A DNA stretch of 36,673 bases, taken from assembly GCF_000503055.1 (NCBI RefSeq), contig NZ_AYVY01000032.1, positions 1 to 36,673 on the forward strand, written 5' to 3'. Shown here piece by piece: positions 15,818-23,947 of this stretch. Position 1 is the first letter of the stretch; every line of letters begins with the position of its first letter. Below the pieces are notes generated by a model. It was not told where the DNA came from, did no database searches, and saw only the letters and a program-made list of their open reading frames with translations. This DNA is from Mesorhizobium sp. LSHC420B00 (lineage in GTDB: Bacteria > Pseudomonadota > Alphaproteobacteria > Rhizobiales > Rhizobiaceae). The position numbers and the translations under genes are program-made.

Positions 15818-16867
15818 ATGAACAGGCATCAAAAAGAGAAGGCCGACGAGGCGTCGGGCCAGGGCCGGCCGACATTGAAGACGCTCGCCTTCATGACCGG
15901 GCTGGGCGTCACCACCGTATCGCGCGCGCTGAAGGACGCGCCCGAGATCGGCGCCGAGACCAGGCGTCGCGTCCAGCTTGTCGCCAAGCAGATCGGCTAT
16001 CGGCCCAACCGTGCCGGCGTCCGCCTGCGCACCGGCAAGACCAATGTCATCAGCCTGGTGCTCAACACCGAGCACGAGATCATGAGCTTTGTCTCGGACA
16101 TCATCTACGGCGTTTCGGAAGTCATTGCCGATACGCCCTATCACTTGATCGTGACGCCCTATTCACGCTCGCAGGATCCGCTCGACCCGATCCGTTACCT
16201 CGTGGAAACCGGTTCAGCCGACGGCGTCATCATTTCGCGCACGCAGCCGAACGATCCGAGGGCCCGCTATATGCTGGAGCGCGGCATCCCCTTTGCCACG
16301 CATGGCCGCACCGATATGGGACTGATCCATCCCTACCATGATTTCGACAATTACGCTTTTGCGGCCGAGGCAGTGCGCCATCTGGCCGGTCTCGGCCGCC
16401 GCCGGCTGGCACTGCTGGCGCCGCCGGTCGAGCTGACCTATCACGGCCACACGCTGGCCGGCTTTGCCGATGCGCTGAGCGAGGTTGGCGCCAGCGAGAT
16501 CCCGTTCAACACCGTTTCGATCGATCATTCGATCGAGCAGATCAGAATGCGGACGGCGCAGCTGATGCGCCGCGACGTCAGGCCAGACGGTTTCATCAGC
16601 AGCGCCGCCGCCGCGACGCTCGCCATCGTCGCCGGCATCGAAGACGCCGGCCTCAAGCTTGGCCGCGATGTCGATGTAGTGTCCAAACAATCGTCGGAGC
16701 TTCTGCACCTGTTTCGCAGCGAATTGCTGGTCGTCAACGAGAACTTCCGGCTGGCCGGCGCCGAACTCGCCCGCTCGGTGCTGGGCTGGATCGGCGGCGC
16801 CGCACCCGGCACCCTGCAAAGCCTGAGCGAGCCGGGCGAAGTGCAGGCCTATCGCCGCCCCGACTAG
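15818..16867 (+). CDS. LacI-family transcriptional regulator
   Basis: This 349-residue regulator has an N-terminal helix-turn-helix at about 19-40 (TLKTLAFMTGLGVTTVSRAL) and the hinge region IGYRPNRAGVRLRTGKTN. A periplasmic-binding-protein-like sugar sensor follows (residues 60-340, NVISLVLNTEHEI...). It resembles AglR-like regulators of alpha-glucoside operons. GGGACGA precedes the ATG; the frame is unambiguous. It is divergent from the sugar operon, and the shared upstream region has two copies of one operator-like site, so it probably represses that operon until the sugar or a derivative binds. Confidence 0.92.
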   Translation: MNRHQKEKADEASGQGRPTLKTLAFMTGLGVTTVSRALKDAPEIGAETRRRVQLVAKQIGYRPNRAGVRLRTGKTNVISLVLNTEHEIMSFVSDIIYGVSEVIADTPYHLIVTPYSRSQDPLDPIRYLVETGSADGVIISRTQPNDPRARYMLERGIPFATHGRTDMGLIHPYHDFDNYAFAAEAVRHLAGLGRRRLALLAPPVELTYHGHTLAGFADALSEVGASEIPFNTVSIDHSIEQIRMRTAQLMRRDVRPDGFISSAAAATLAIVAGIEDAGLKLGRDVDVVSKQSSELLHLFRSELLVVNENFRLAGAELARSVLGWIGGAAPGTLQSLSEPGEVQAYRRPD

Positions 16868-16898
16868 AGCGGGATACGTTCAAATTGAACTCCCGCTC
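16867..16898 (+). terminator. Hairpin after the LacI-family gene
   Basis: GAGCGGGA / TCCCGCTC with an inner GTTCAA / TTGAAC pair forms a long stem starting at the stop codon. It is followed after a few bases by ATCTATTTT. Likely a terminator, though the T-run is not immediate. Confidence 0.55.
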
Positions 16899-16899
16899 C

Positions 16900-16959
16900 A
16901 TCTATTTTCATAGCCGCATTTCTGCGGCGCCAAGTAGTTCCACTTGGCTGCAAAATGCG
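16900..16959 (+). repeat. Dispersed palindromic element, copy 2
   Basis: Second copy of the element at 4287-4347, in the opposite orientation. It shares ATCTATTTT, GCATTTCTGCG, CGCCAA and CACTTGGCTGCAAAATGC exactly. Its halves pair with each other (GCATTT...AAATGC outside, CCAAGT...ACTTGG inside). It marks the left edge of the helicase module. The following 16960-17040 shows nothing recognisable. Confidence 0.7.
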
Positions 16960-17075
16960 CGCTGCTGACTGGCAGCCTTGGGGCCGGAAGCTGACTGGCG
17001 GCTTTCAGGCGTCTATGGTGGAACAACTGCCATCCGTTTAGCTGCGACATTACAAGGATAGGACGCAAACGGCGT

Positions 17076-17170
17076 ATGACGAAGGGGAGCACGTCAAGGA
17101 GGTCTTCGCCTATTTCGGTCGGGCATATTACGAAGCGGGCGTCCTGGAAGCGGGACTAGCGATTGCGCTC
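17076..17170 (+). other. Probable frameshifted 5' end of the next gene
   Basis: In the frame of the gene at 17171 the sequence is open from 17042 and reads EHVKEVFAYFGRAYYEAGVL then EAGLAIAL straight into its first Met, but it has no ATG, GTG or TTG. An ATG at 17076 is one frame off. Adding one G to the GGGG run at 17084-17087 would give MTKGEHVKEVFAYFG in frame, and a product of about 180 residues. The same FA-x-FG...EA...LE motif begins the related protein at 19598, so this stretch was probably coding. Confidence 0.6.
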
Positions 17171-17617
17171 ATGCAGATCGATTTCCTGAGCCGCGTCCGC
17201 GATCAATACTTGGCTGATCGGGGAAAGTCCTTTGATCGGACACAATACGAAGCTGAATTCGATCGCTTTATGGAAAGCCAATACGCGCAGACGCTAGGCA
17301 ATCTTATCAAGCGCGTTTCGGCATTGCCCGAGCTTAGTGACGACCTAAAAGAAAGGCTCAGGGACGCTAAGAAGCGCAGGGATTTTCTGGGCCATCACTA
17401 CTTTAGGGAAAGGGCAGTCGAGTTCAGCAATCGCGCCGGCCGCGACAAGATGGCAGAGGAATTGCACAATGACGGTGATATGTTTGAAGCGATCGATCGC
17501 GATCTTTACGCTGAATTGGCTGCAATCCGTAAGAAGCTTGGAATGGGCGGCGAGGAGTTCCAAAAGTATCTCGCGCAGTTTTATGCTGCAAACGGCGTCG
17601 AGTCTTTGACGGACTAG
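17171..17617 (+). CDS. HEPN-like small helical protein (5' end probably frameshifted)
   Basis: From the first in-frame ATG this is 148 residues, all predicted helical, with no signal or membrane segment. Residues 65-76 (DAKKRRDFLGHH) contain R70-x4-H75, the Rx4-6H signature of HEPN ribonuclease domains, followed by HYFRERA, a conserved GRDKM (90-94) and LF/MF-type helix. The protein aligns along its length with the one at 19598-20062: TLGNLIKRV with TLGHLLRSL, RRDFLGHHYF with RNRLFHRFY, and GRDKMAEEL with GRDAMMADL. The conserved first helix is encoded upstream of the ATG in a segment that looks frameshifted, so the 148-residue product may lack it. A UvrD-like helicase gene starts 41 bases later. 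Third positions are less GC-rich than in the flanking operons, suggesting acquisition. The HEPN call rests on motif and helical build only. Confidence 0.65.
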   Translation: MQIDFLSRVRDQYLADRGKSFDRTQYEAEFDRFMESQYAQTLGNLIKRVSALPELSDDLKERLRDAKKRRDFLGHHYFRERAVEFSNRAGRDKMAEELHNDGDMFEAIDRDLYAELAAIRKKLGMGGEEFQKYLAQFYAANGVESLTD

Positions 17618-17658
17618 CCATTGCAGCCAATATGGGCACAGGAATCTTTGGGGGAAAA

Positions 17659-19608
17659 ATGCCTTGGTCTGATGGGTTAGCAATAGGAAGTCCTGCCTAC
17701 CAAATTGCGTCCTCAACGAATCTCCGGGTGCGTGTCGTGGCAGGTCCCGGCACGGGCAAATCGTTCGCGATGAAACGGCGGGTGGCACGGCTCCTAGAGC
17801 AAGGAATCGCGCCAGCGTTGATCCTGCCGGTCACGTTTACTCGTGTCGCCGCAGAAGACCTCCATCGTGAGCTAGTCAGCATGGACGTGGCAGGTAGCGA
17901 CGGATTGGCGGGTGTTACGCTCCACAGTCTCGCCATGCGTATGCTGACGCGAAATCACGTGCTTGGCGCAACCGGCCGAGTGCCAAGGCCGCTGAACGAC
18001 TTTGAACTGGAACCGATCATTTGCGACTTAATGGGCGCACATGGAGGAAAGAAGACGGTAAAGAAGTTCAAGCAAGCGTATGAGGCGGCCTGGGCTCGAC
18101 TGCAACATGAACAGCCGGGATATGTCCTCGATCCCGCAGACGCGGCGTTTCAACAGGACCTACTAAATTGGCTCCGCTTTCATCGCGCTATGCTAATCGG
18201 CGAGGTGATCCCTCAGCTATACCAGTACCTCCGAAACAACCCGGCAGCGCAGGAACGCGGCGAGTTCCAGCACATATTGGTTGACGAGTATCAGGACCTC
18301 AACCGGGCGGAACAATCGGTCATCGAGCTTCTTTCCAATCACGCACACGTCTGCATTGTCGGTGACGATGACCAGTCGATCTACAGCTTCAAGCACGCTC
18401 ATCCGGACGGAATTCGCGAATGGCTTGTTGCAAATGCTGGCGCGAATGATCTTGGGCTAGATGATTGTCGCCGCTGCCCGACTCGCGTCGTTCAGATGGC
18501 CAATAGCCTAATTGGCCACAACCAAATCAGACCAGTCCCGCGCGCGCTGGTCCCGGTGCCCGCCAATGGGCCGGGCGATGTCCGGATTATTCAATATCAG
18601 TCGCTCGCAAATGAGGTGAACGGCGTTGCGAACATCATCGCAGCGATGGTTGCGAACGGCACGCCACCCGGCGACATATTGGTGCTTGCGCAGCGTGGCG
18701 TGATCGGAACGCCGATCTATGAGGCGCTTGTCGCCCGACAGATTCCAGTGCGGTCCTACTATGCGGAAGCGGAACTTGACTCATTGGAAGCCCGCCGCGC
18801 GTTCGCGAAGCTGAAACTCCTTATCGACAGAGACGACCGTGTCGCCCTGCGATGGCTGGTCGGCATTGACGGCAATAATTGGCACGCGGCAGGGTACCGT
18901 CGTGTGCGCGACCATTGCGAGGCTTCCGGCCTGACGCCGTGGCAGGCGCTAGAGCAAATCGCGGCCGGAAACCTTTCTTTGCCTCATACTGGCGGGATCG
19001 TCGTTGCCTTCAATGATCTCGTAGCGGAGCTTAATGCGTTGGAGGCGCGTCCGGACTTAGCGTCTATCGTCGACGAGCTATTCCCGGATGGGCAGCTTAC
19101 AACACGCGACATCCGGCAACTGTCGCTCGACATTCTTGCCGAAATGGATATGGAGGAAGGCATTGAAGGTGAGGATATCAACGGCGAGTTCCTGTCGCGG
19201 CTTCAAGAAGCGATAAACCAGCCCGACATCCCTTCGGAAATCCAAGACGTGAGGATCATGAGCCTTCACAAGAGCAAGGGGCTCAGCGCGCCTGTCACAA
19301 TCATCGCGGGCTGCATTCAAGGCTTGCTCCCAAAGCAGCCCGACAACACACTCCCCGCTGCGCAGCAAGCCCTAGAAATGGAAGAGCAACGGCGGCTGTT
19401 TTACGTCGGCATCACGCGGGTAAAAGCAGCGCAATATGCTGGCAAGCCGGGCACGCTGATTCTGACCTACTCACAGACGATGCCGGTGGCATCCGCCCTT
19501 GGGGCTGGCATCGTGCCAGCGCAGACGCAGTATGGCATCGCGTTTCTTCATGCGAGCCAATTTATCGCCGAGCTAGGTCCGGCAGCGCCACAGCCAATTG
19601 CGGGCTAG
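17659..19608 (+). CDS. UvrD/Rep-family superfamily 1 helicase
   Basis: This 649-residue ATP-dependent DNA helicase or translocase of family SF1A shows the helicase motifs in order: Walker A AGPGTGKS (28-35), motif Ia TFTRVAAEDL (59-68), Walker B VDEYQDLN (D209/E210), motif III GDDDQSIYSFKHA (235-247), motif V MSLHKSKGL (534-542) and motif VI VGITRVKAA with the arginine finger R587. It is a little shorter than UvrD (about 720 residues), and no nuclease domain is visible at either end. I chose the ATG at 17659 because GGGGG lies eight bases before it; an ATG at 17632 would add nine residues. It sits between two small related HEPN-like proteins and overlaps or abuts the second. The arrangement suggests a defence or surveillance role rather than housekeeping repair. 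UvrD-like helicases in other systems (for example GajB of Gabija) make this plausible, but this is not that system. Confidence 0.9.
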   Translation: MPWSDGLAIGSPAYQIASSTNLRVRVVAGPGTGKSFAMKRRVARLLEQGIAPALILPVTFTRVAAEDLHRELVSMDVAGSDGLAGVTLHSLAMRMLTRNHVLGATGRVPRPLNDFELEPIICDLMGAHGGKKTVKKFKQAYEAAWARLQHEQPGYVLDPADAAFQQDLLNWLRFHRAMLIGEVIPQLYQYLRNNPAAQERGEFQHILVDEYQDLNRAEQSVIELLSNHAHVCIVGDDDQSIYSFKHAHPDGIREWLVANAGANDLGLDDCRRCPTRVVQMANSLIGHNQIRPVPRALVPVPANGPGDVRIIQYQSLANEVNGVANIIAAMVANGTPPGDILVLAQRGVIGTPIYEALVARQIPVRSYYAEAELDSLEARRAFAKLKLLIDRDDRVALRWLVGIDGNNWHAAGYRRVRDHCEASGLTPWQALEQIAAGNLSLPHTGGIVVAFNDLVAELNALEARPDLASIVDELFPDGQLTTRDIRQLSLDILAEMDMEEGIEGEDINGEFLSRLQEAINQPDIPSEIQDVRIMSLHKSKGLSAPVTIIAGCIQGLLPKQPDNTLPAAQQALEMEEQRRLFYVGITRVKAAQYAGKPGTLILTYSQTMPVASALGAGIVPAQTQYGIAFLHASQFIAELGPAAPQPIAG

Positions 19609-20062
19609 GGCATTGGCGACACGCGATGAACTCTACGCAAAGTTCGGCATAACGGCGGAAGCCGCACAGCTATTCGAGGTTGAACTAGGCTCGCTGCTTC
19701 TCTGCGCCCGCGCGATTGAACAAGGCTGGAGGTTCAAAGCCGACTCCGACAAGGCGCGGAAGCTCATTCGCGACATCGACCGGAGCACGCTGGGCCACCT
19801 GCTTCGCAGCTTGAAAAAATGCGTAGGGCTTGACGATGGATTGGCTGGCCGCTTCGCGTCCGCGCTGCAAACGCGGAACAGGCTGTTTCATCGCTTCTAT
19901 GAATCCCACAACTTCAAAATCCAGACCGACGAAGGACGCGATGCGATGATGGCCGACCTTGAGGCTATGCACGTCGAGCTTTTCAACGCATGGCAAATCG
20001 CCAGCGGCATGACCGCTACGGTGACAGCATTCTTGCTTGAACTAAGAAGCAAGCGAGCTTAG
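19598..20062 (+). CDS. HEPN-like small helical protein
   Basis: This all-helical protein of up to 154 residues is a divergent paralogue of the one at 17171. It carries R93-N-x3-H98 (TRNRLFHRF), the canonical RNxxxH form of the HEPN active site, followed by GRDAMMADL. Its start LYAKFGITAEAAQLFEVEL matches the frameshifted N-terminus of the other protein (VFAYFGRAYYEAGVLEAGL). The start is uncertain: only TTG codons are available, at 19598 (11-base overlap with the helicase gene) or 19613 (4 bases after its stop), and neither has a good ribosome site, so translational coupling to the helicase is likely. The last stretch (MTATVTAFLLEL) is mildly hydrophobic. The gene ends 87 bases before the convergent gnd. 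Confidence 0.65.
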   Translation: MRARALATRDELYAKFGITAEAAQLFEVELGSLLLCARAIEQGWRFKADSDKARKLIRDIDRSTLGHLLRSLKKCVGLDDGLAGRFASALQTRNRLFHRFYESHNFKIQTDEGRDAMMADLEAMHVELFNAWQIASGMTATVTAFLLELRSKRA

Positions 20063-20149
20063 CCGCTGCGTCAATCTGCGGTGCATATTCGTCCACGAGG
20101 TCCGTTTTCGCCGAGGGCAAAGTCTGCTGGAACGTCTGAATTGAAGGCG

Positions 20150-21574
20150 CTAACCCGCCGCCCCGCTCCCCCACGGGCCATGGAAAGCGCCCTGCCCGTC
20201 GATACGCTCGAAGCCGTGCGCGCCGAAGAAATCGCGCTGCGCCTGGATCAGGTTCGAGGTGCCGCGGCCCTGCCGGTAACTGTCGAAATAGGCAAGCGCC
20301 GATGACAGGGCAGGCACCGGCGAGCCCGCTTCGGCTGCACTTGCCACGACACGGCGAAGCGACGGATGGGCCTCCTGCATCAATGAAACGAAAGCCGGCG
20401 CCATCAACAGGTTGGTGGCTGCGCCGCCGGCGCCGAAGGCCTCCGCCATCGTATCCAGCAATTGCGAGCGGATGATGCAGCCGGCCCGCCAGATCTTGGC
20501 GATGACCGGCATCGGCAGGTTCCAGTTGAATTCCTTCGACGCGCCGCTCATCACCGCGAACCCTTGCGCATAGGCGGCGATCTTGCCGGCAAACAGCGCC
20601 AGCTCGAGATCGCCGAGCAGCGCGTCCCTGTCTCCGGAAATCTTGCTCACGCCGCCGCCATAGGCCTTTTCGGCGGCCAGCCGCTCGTCCTTGATCGACG
20701 ACAGCACGCGGGCCGCCACAGCCGCCTCGATCGCTGTGGCCGGGATACCGAGCTGCTGCGCCTCGATCACCGACCATTTGCCGGTGCCTTTCTGGCCGGC
20801 GCGGTCGAGAATGATGTCGACCACCGGTTTGCCGGTCTTGGGGTCGTCGGCGGCCAGTACCTTGGCGGTGATCTCGATCAGGTACGAGTTGAGCCGGCCC
20901 GTGTTCCACTGGGAAAACACCTCAGCGATTTCTTTCGGCCCCATGCCGAGCCCGTCACGCAAGATGCCGTAGATCTCGGCGATCATCTGCATGTCGGCAT
21001 ATTCGATGCCGTTGTGGATGGTCTTGACGAAATGCCCGGCGCCGTCGGTGCCAAGCCACGCCGCGCAAGGCTCGCCCTTGAACTTGGCCGAGATTGCGGT
21101 CAGCACTTTTTCGACGCGCTTCCAGGACTCTTCGGTGCCGCCGACCATGATCGAGGGACCGTGGCGTGCGCCCTCCTCGCCGCCGGACACGCCCATGCCG
21201 ATGAAGGTCAGGCCGGAGCTCGCAAGCTCGGAGAAGCGCCGCATCGTATCGCGGAAATTGGCATTGCCGGCGTCGATGACGATGTCGTTGGCCGACAGCA
21301 CGCCGCGCAATGCCGCGATCTGCTCGTCGACCGGCTTGCCGGCCAGCACCATGATGATGATCGGCCGCGGCGGCCGGATCGCGGCGGCCAGTTCCTCGAG
21401 GCTGTAGCAGGGCACCACCCTGTCCCTGAGCGCGCCGGCATTTTCGACAAAGGCATCAGTGCGCGCCGCGGTGCGATTGAAGACGGCGATGCGGTGCCCC
21501 TTCTCGGCGATATTGAGCGCCAGGTTGGAGCCCATCGTACCAAGGCCGATCAGGCCGATTTCGGCTTTTTCCAT
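20150..21574 (-). CDS. gnd: 6-phosphogluconate dehydrogenase (decarboxylating)
   Basis: This 474-residue enzyme oxidises and decarboxylates 6-phosphogluconate to ribulose 5-phosphate with NADP, in the oxidative pentose phosphate pathway. The Rossmann motif GLIGLGTMGSNLALNIAEKG opens the protein. VSGGEEGARHGPSIM and KTIHNGIEYADMQMIAE carry the substrate-binding Ser/Gly and the catalytic Lys and His-Asn. ILDRAGQKGTGKW is the family signature of the C-terminal helical domain. Length is normal for the homodimeric long form. It is single, not in an operon with zwf or pgl, and faces the helicase module tail to tail. Confidence 0.96.
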   Translation of the reverse strand: MEKAEIGLIGLGTMGSNLALNIAEKGHRIAVFNRTAARTDAFVENAGALRDRVVPCYSLEELAAAIRPPRPIIIMVLAGKPVDEQIAALRGVLSANDIVIDAGNANFRDTMRRFSELASSGLTFIGMGVSGGEEGARHGPSIMVGGTEESWKRVEKVLTAISAKFKGEPCAAWLGTDGAGHFVKTIHNGIEYADMQMIAEIYGILRDGLGMGPKEIAEVFSQWNTGRLNSYLIEITAKVLAADDPKTGKPVVDIILDRAGQKGTGKWSVIEAQQLGIPATAIEAAVAARVLSSIKDERLAAEKAYGGGVSKISGDRDALLGDLELALFAGKIAAYAQGFAVMSGASKEFNWNLPMPVIAKIWRAGCIIRSQLLDTMAEAFGAGGAATNLLMAPAFVSLMQEAHPSLRRVVASAAEAGSPVPALSSALAYFDSYRQGRGTSNLIQAQRDFFGAHGFERIDGQGAFHGPWGSGAAG

Positions 21575-21648
21575 TGTTTCTTCCCTGCTTTCGGATCTTG
21601 TTGCTTTGAGCCGCGATTGGGTTGGATGCCCATTCTTGATGACGATGA

Positions 21649-21674
21649 TTGACGGGCCTTCAAGGCCGCGTCAA
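21649..21674. other. Hairpin between the copper genes and gnd
   Basis: TTGACG-GGCCTT and AAGGCC-G-CGTCAA pair with one bulged G, about 40 bases beyond the end of the CopC-CopD gene (minus strand). No T-run follows, so it is a possible Rho-dependent or weak terminator. Confidence 0.4.
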
Positions 21675-21713
21675 CCGCCTCGCCGAATTGTGTTGCAGAC
21701 CGCCAGCTTGTCC

Positions 21714-23351
21714 TCACGGCCTGATGTCGATCGGTCCCTCGATCTTCACCATCTCGAAATCCGAGACCAGCATATCGAGCCGCGCCGTCCACCGGCCGGC
21801 GACCGGAATGACGAGATCGTCGACGCGCCAGGTGCCGTCGCCAAGCCTCGTCGCCGGGCGCTTGATGGGTTCGATGCCGGAATCGGGCTTTGACAGCACC
21901 AGCGTCACCTGCTTGGCGTCGAGCGGGCCGAAATCGCCGGTCATGATGAAGATCGAAGCGGCAACAGGCCCGGCATGGCCGGGCGCAATGCTGAGATCGG
22001 CCATCGCTTGCAACGTGTGGATATGCACCGATGCCGGCTGTGCCGCGGCGATTGCTAGTGCGCGCGGCGGTGGCGTGAAGCGCCAGCCGGCGCCAACGCC
22101 GAAGATCGCCAGCACGATCAGCACCTCGATGGCGATCGAGCGGGCCAGCCGCCGCTGGACTTCCGTATTTCCTGCCTCGGCCGAGGCCGTGAGCTTGAAG
22201 CGGTTGATGGCGGCGAGTGTGAACAGAAAGACGAGCAGCACCAGCTTGAGCAGCAGCAGCCGGCCATAAGCGGTATGGACCAGCGCCGACGGCGTTTGCA
22301 CCTGGATGACGGCGAGCACGATGCCGGCTGCCGCAAGCACGGCCACGACGACCAGGATCGCTCGCGAAAACCGTCGCAGCAATGGCCCGGCTTTGGCCGG
22401 CTGCCGTTTCAAGGCAAGACCAAGCGGCGCCAGCGCCCCGGCCCAGACGGCGATACCAGTTCCGTGCAGAAACACCATCGGCCTGGTCAGCCATTGCGGC
22501 TCGGCGGCACTGGCATGCCCGCTGGCGGCAAGTGCTGCGCCGACGCCAGCCAGTCCGGCCAAGGCGAGCGGCTTTGCGTCGGCGGGCGGCACGACCAGCG
22601 ATAATAGGCTGAGGCCGAGCGCCATCAGCGCGATCAGCACCGTCCAGCCGAAGCTGGTGCCCAGCCCGGTCTGCCAGATGACCGGCTGCGCCAGCCGGGC
22701 AAGCGGCGCGCCAAGCGCATCCAGCCCCTGCAGGCCGAGCGACAGCGTTGCGGCGGCCAGCCCGCACAGGATTGCCGCGACGATCAGGCGCTGGCCGGAT
22801 CGCCCGCCTTGCGCCAGCCAGGCCAGCGCAAAGGCACCCCCGACGCCGAAAAACAGGCCGATATATAGAAAAATCTTGCCGATCCAGATCGCCGTTCGAA
22901 GCACCCGGTCGACGGCTTCGGAGGCGGCCGGCGCAGCACTCGGTGCGCCGACCGAGAACAGCACCGAGCCGCCGACCGGATGCCCGTCGGCGGAGATCAC
23001 TCGCCAGCTCAGCACATGCGTGCCGGATGTCAGCGCCTGCGGATTGTCGATCTCGACGGTCTGGCCGCTGAGCTGGAAAGAGCTCAGCGGGACCGCCGTG
23101 CCGTCGGGCCGCACCAGCGTCAGCACCAGCGGCGAAACCGGCTCGCTGAAGGTCAGCGACATCTGCGGCGGGCTCTGCGCCAGCACCGCACCGTCAGCCG
23201 GCTCGGCCTTGATCAGCGCCGCATGGGCGAAGGCCGGATCAGGCATGGCAATTACGGCGAGCAGCACGATGGCGGCGAGCAGGCCAGCCACAAGCCGGCC
23301 AGAATGGTTGCCGGCCATGCAAGCTCGCCGCAGGAAGGATGCCGCGCTCAT
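21714..23351 (-). CDS. CopC-CopD fusion copper-handling membrane protein (YcnJ-like)
   Basis: This is a 545-residue protein. A signal segment ends AFA, leaving H43 (HAALIKAEPADGAVL) as the new N-terminus, the copper-binding His of CopC domains; a second conserved block SADGHPVGGSVLFSV follows. From about 150 to 440 there are eight or so transmembrane helices of the CopD type (for example IGKIFLYIGLFFGVGGAFAL, FLHGTGIAVWAGALAPLGLA with its conserved His). A C-terminal periplasmic domain (about 440-545, SIAPGHAGPVAASIFIMTGD) matches the tail of Bacillus YcnJ. The protein probably moves copper across the inner membrane or hands it to cuproenzyme assembly. The frame is open to 23588, but that extension overlaps the ycnI-like gene; the ATG at 23351 follows GGCGGTGAG, and an ATG at 23318 is an alternative. 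Confidence 0.9.
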   Translation of the reverse strand: MSAASFLRRACMAGNHSGRLVAGLLAAIVLLAVIAMPDPAFAHAALIKAEPADGAVLAQSPPQMSLTFSEPVSPLVLTLVRPDGTAVPLSSFQLSGQTVEIDNPQALTSGTHVLSWRVISADGHPVGGSVLFSVGAPSAAPAASEAVDRVLRTAIWIGKIFLYIGLFFGVGGAFALAWLAQGGRSGQRLIVAAILCGLAAATLSLGLQGLDALGAPLARLAQPVIWQTGLGTSFGWTVLIALMALGLSLLSLVVPPADAKPLALAGLAGVGAALAASGHASAAEPQWLTRPMVFLHGTGIAVWAGALAPLGLALKRQPAKAGPLLRRFSRAILVVVAVLAAAGIVLAVIQVQTPSALVHTAYGRLLLLKLVLLVFLFTLAAINRFKLTASAEAGNTEVQRRLARSIAIEVLIVLAIFGVGAGWRFTPPPRALAIAAAQPASVHIHTLQAMADLSIAPGHAGPVAASIFIMTGDFGPLDAKQVTLVLSKPDSGIEPIKRPATRLGDGTWRVDDLVIPVAGRWTARLDMLVSDFEMVKIEGPIDIRP

Positions 23352-23403
23352 CTCACCGCCAAGAGCAGCGGCGCGCTCATCCGCCAAAGCGCGCCGCTGG
23401 AGC

Positions 23404-23922
23404 TCACTTCTTCGGCAGCAGCTTGAGGCCGGGCGCCGGAAATTCCAGCGCGTCCTCAGCCTGCCCGACCGCCGGAATTTCAATCCAGCGATCGGCGACG
23501 CCGTCACATTCCTGCACCACCGGGAAATGCAGCGTCTGGCCTGCCGGCAGGTCGGACGCCAGTGTCGTGCGAAAGACGAATTCGTCATAGAATTCGTCCG
23601 GCAGGCTGCCGGCGCTCCAGTCGACCTCCTTGACGCCGCTGGTCACTGCCTGGCCGTAGAGCTGGTAGGACTTCTCGTATTTGCCGTTCTTGACCTGCAG
23701 CGTCCAGCCCGGCTTCGGCATCGGTTTGACCGAGAGCACCCCTTCCGGGATCTGCACGCGCAAGGCGGTCGTTGCCTTGCCCTCGCAGCCATGCGGCACC
23801 CGAAGAACCGCCTTGTAGGTCGAGCCGACCGCCGCCTCCGGCGTTTCGAGCGTGATGTGGGCGAAGGCCGCGCTGGTCCCGAGAACAAGAAGCACGCAGC
23901 CGGGCAAAAGAGATTTCTTCAT
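23404..23922 (-). CDS. YcnI-family periplasmic copper-binding protein (DUF1775)
   Basis: This is a 172-residue secreted protein. The signal peptide ends AFA after residue 21, so the mature protein starts HITLETPEAAVGS. The N-terminal His, an early Glu, and a Trp in VDWSAGSLPDEFYDEF are the copper-binding residues known from Bacillus YcnI. VPHGCEGKATTALRVQIPEG is the typical core. The C-terminal CopC-like or membrane anchor found in some members is absent. GAGAGG is 7 bases before the ATG at 23922. It lies between a PCuAC chaperone and a CopC-CopD fusion. Confidence 0.92.
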   Translation of the reverse strand: MKKSLLPGCVLLVLGTSAAFAHITLETPEAAVGSTYKAVLRVPHGCEGKATTALRVQIPEGVLSVKPMPKPGWTLQVKNGKYEKSYQLYGQAVTSGVKEVDWSAGSLPDEFYDEFVFRTTLASDLPAGQTLHFPVVQECDGVADRWIEIPAVGQAEDALEFPAPGLKLLPKK

Positions 23923-23947
23923 GATGGTACCTCTCGAAGCGGCCAAG

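Noticed and set aside
16960..17041. Attachment site or integrase scar at the left edge of the helicase module
   Set aside because: No tRNA gene, integrase or matching direct repeat at 20063-20149 could be found by eye, so the mode of entry is unknown.
17659..19608. Gabija-like system based on the UvrD-type helicase
   Set aside because: No OLD-family/TOPRIM nuclease (GajA) is present next to the helicase; the neighbours are small HEPN-like proteins.
848..20062. One combined defence island linking the protease cluster and the helicase module
   Set aside because: They are separated by a 9-kb sugar operon and stress genes with ordinary composition, and the proteases are exported whereas the helicase module is cytoplasmic. 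Treated as two unrelated regions.
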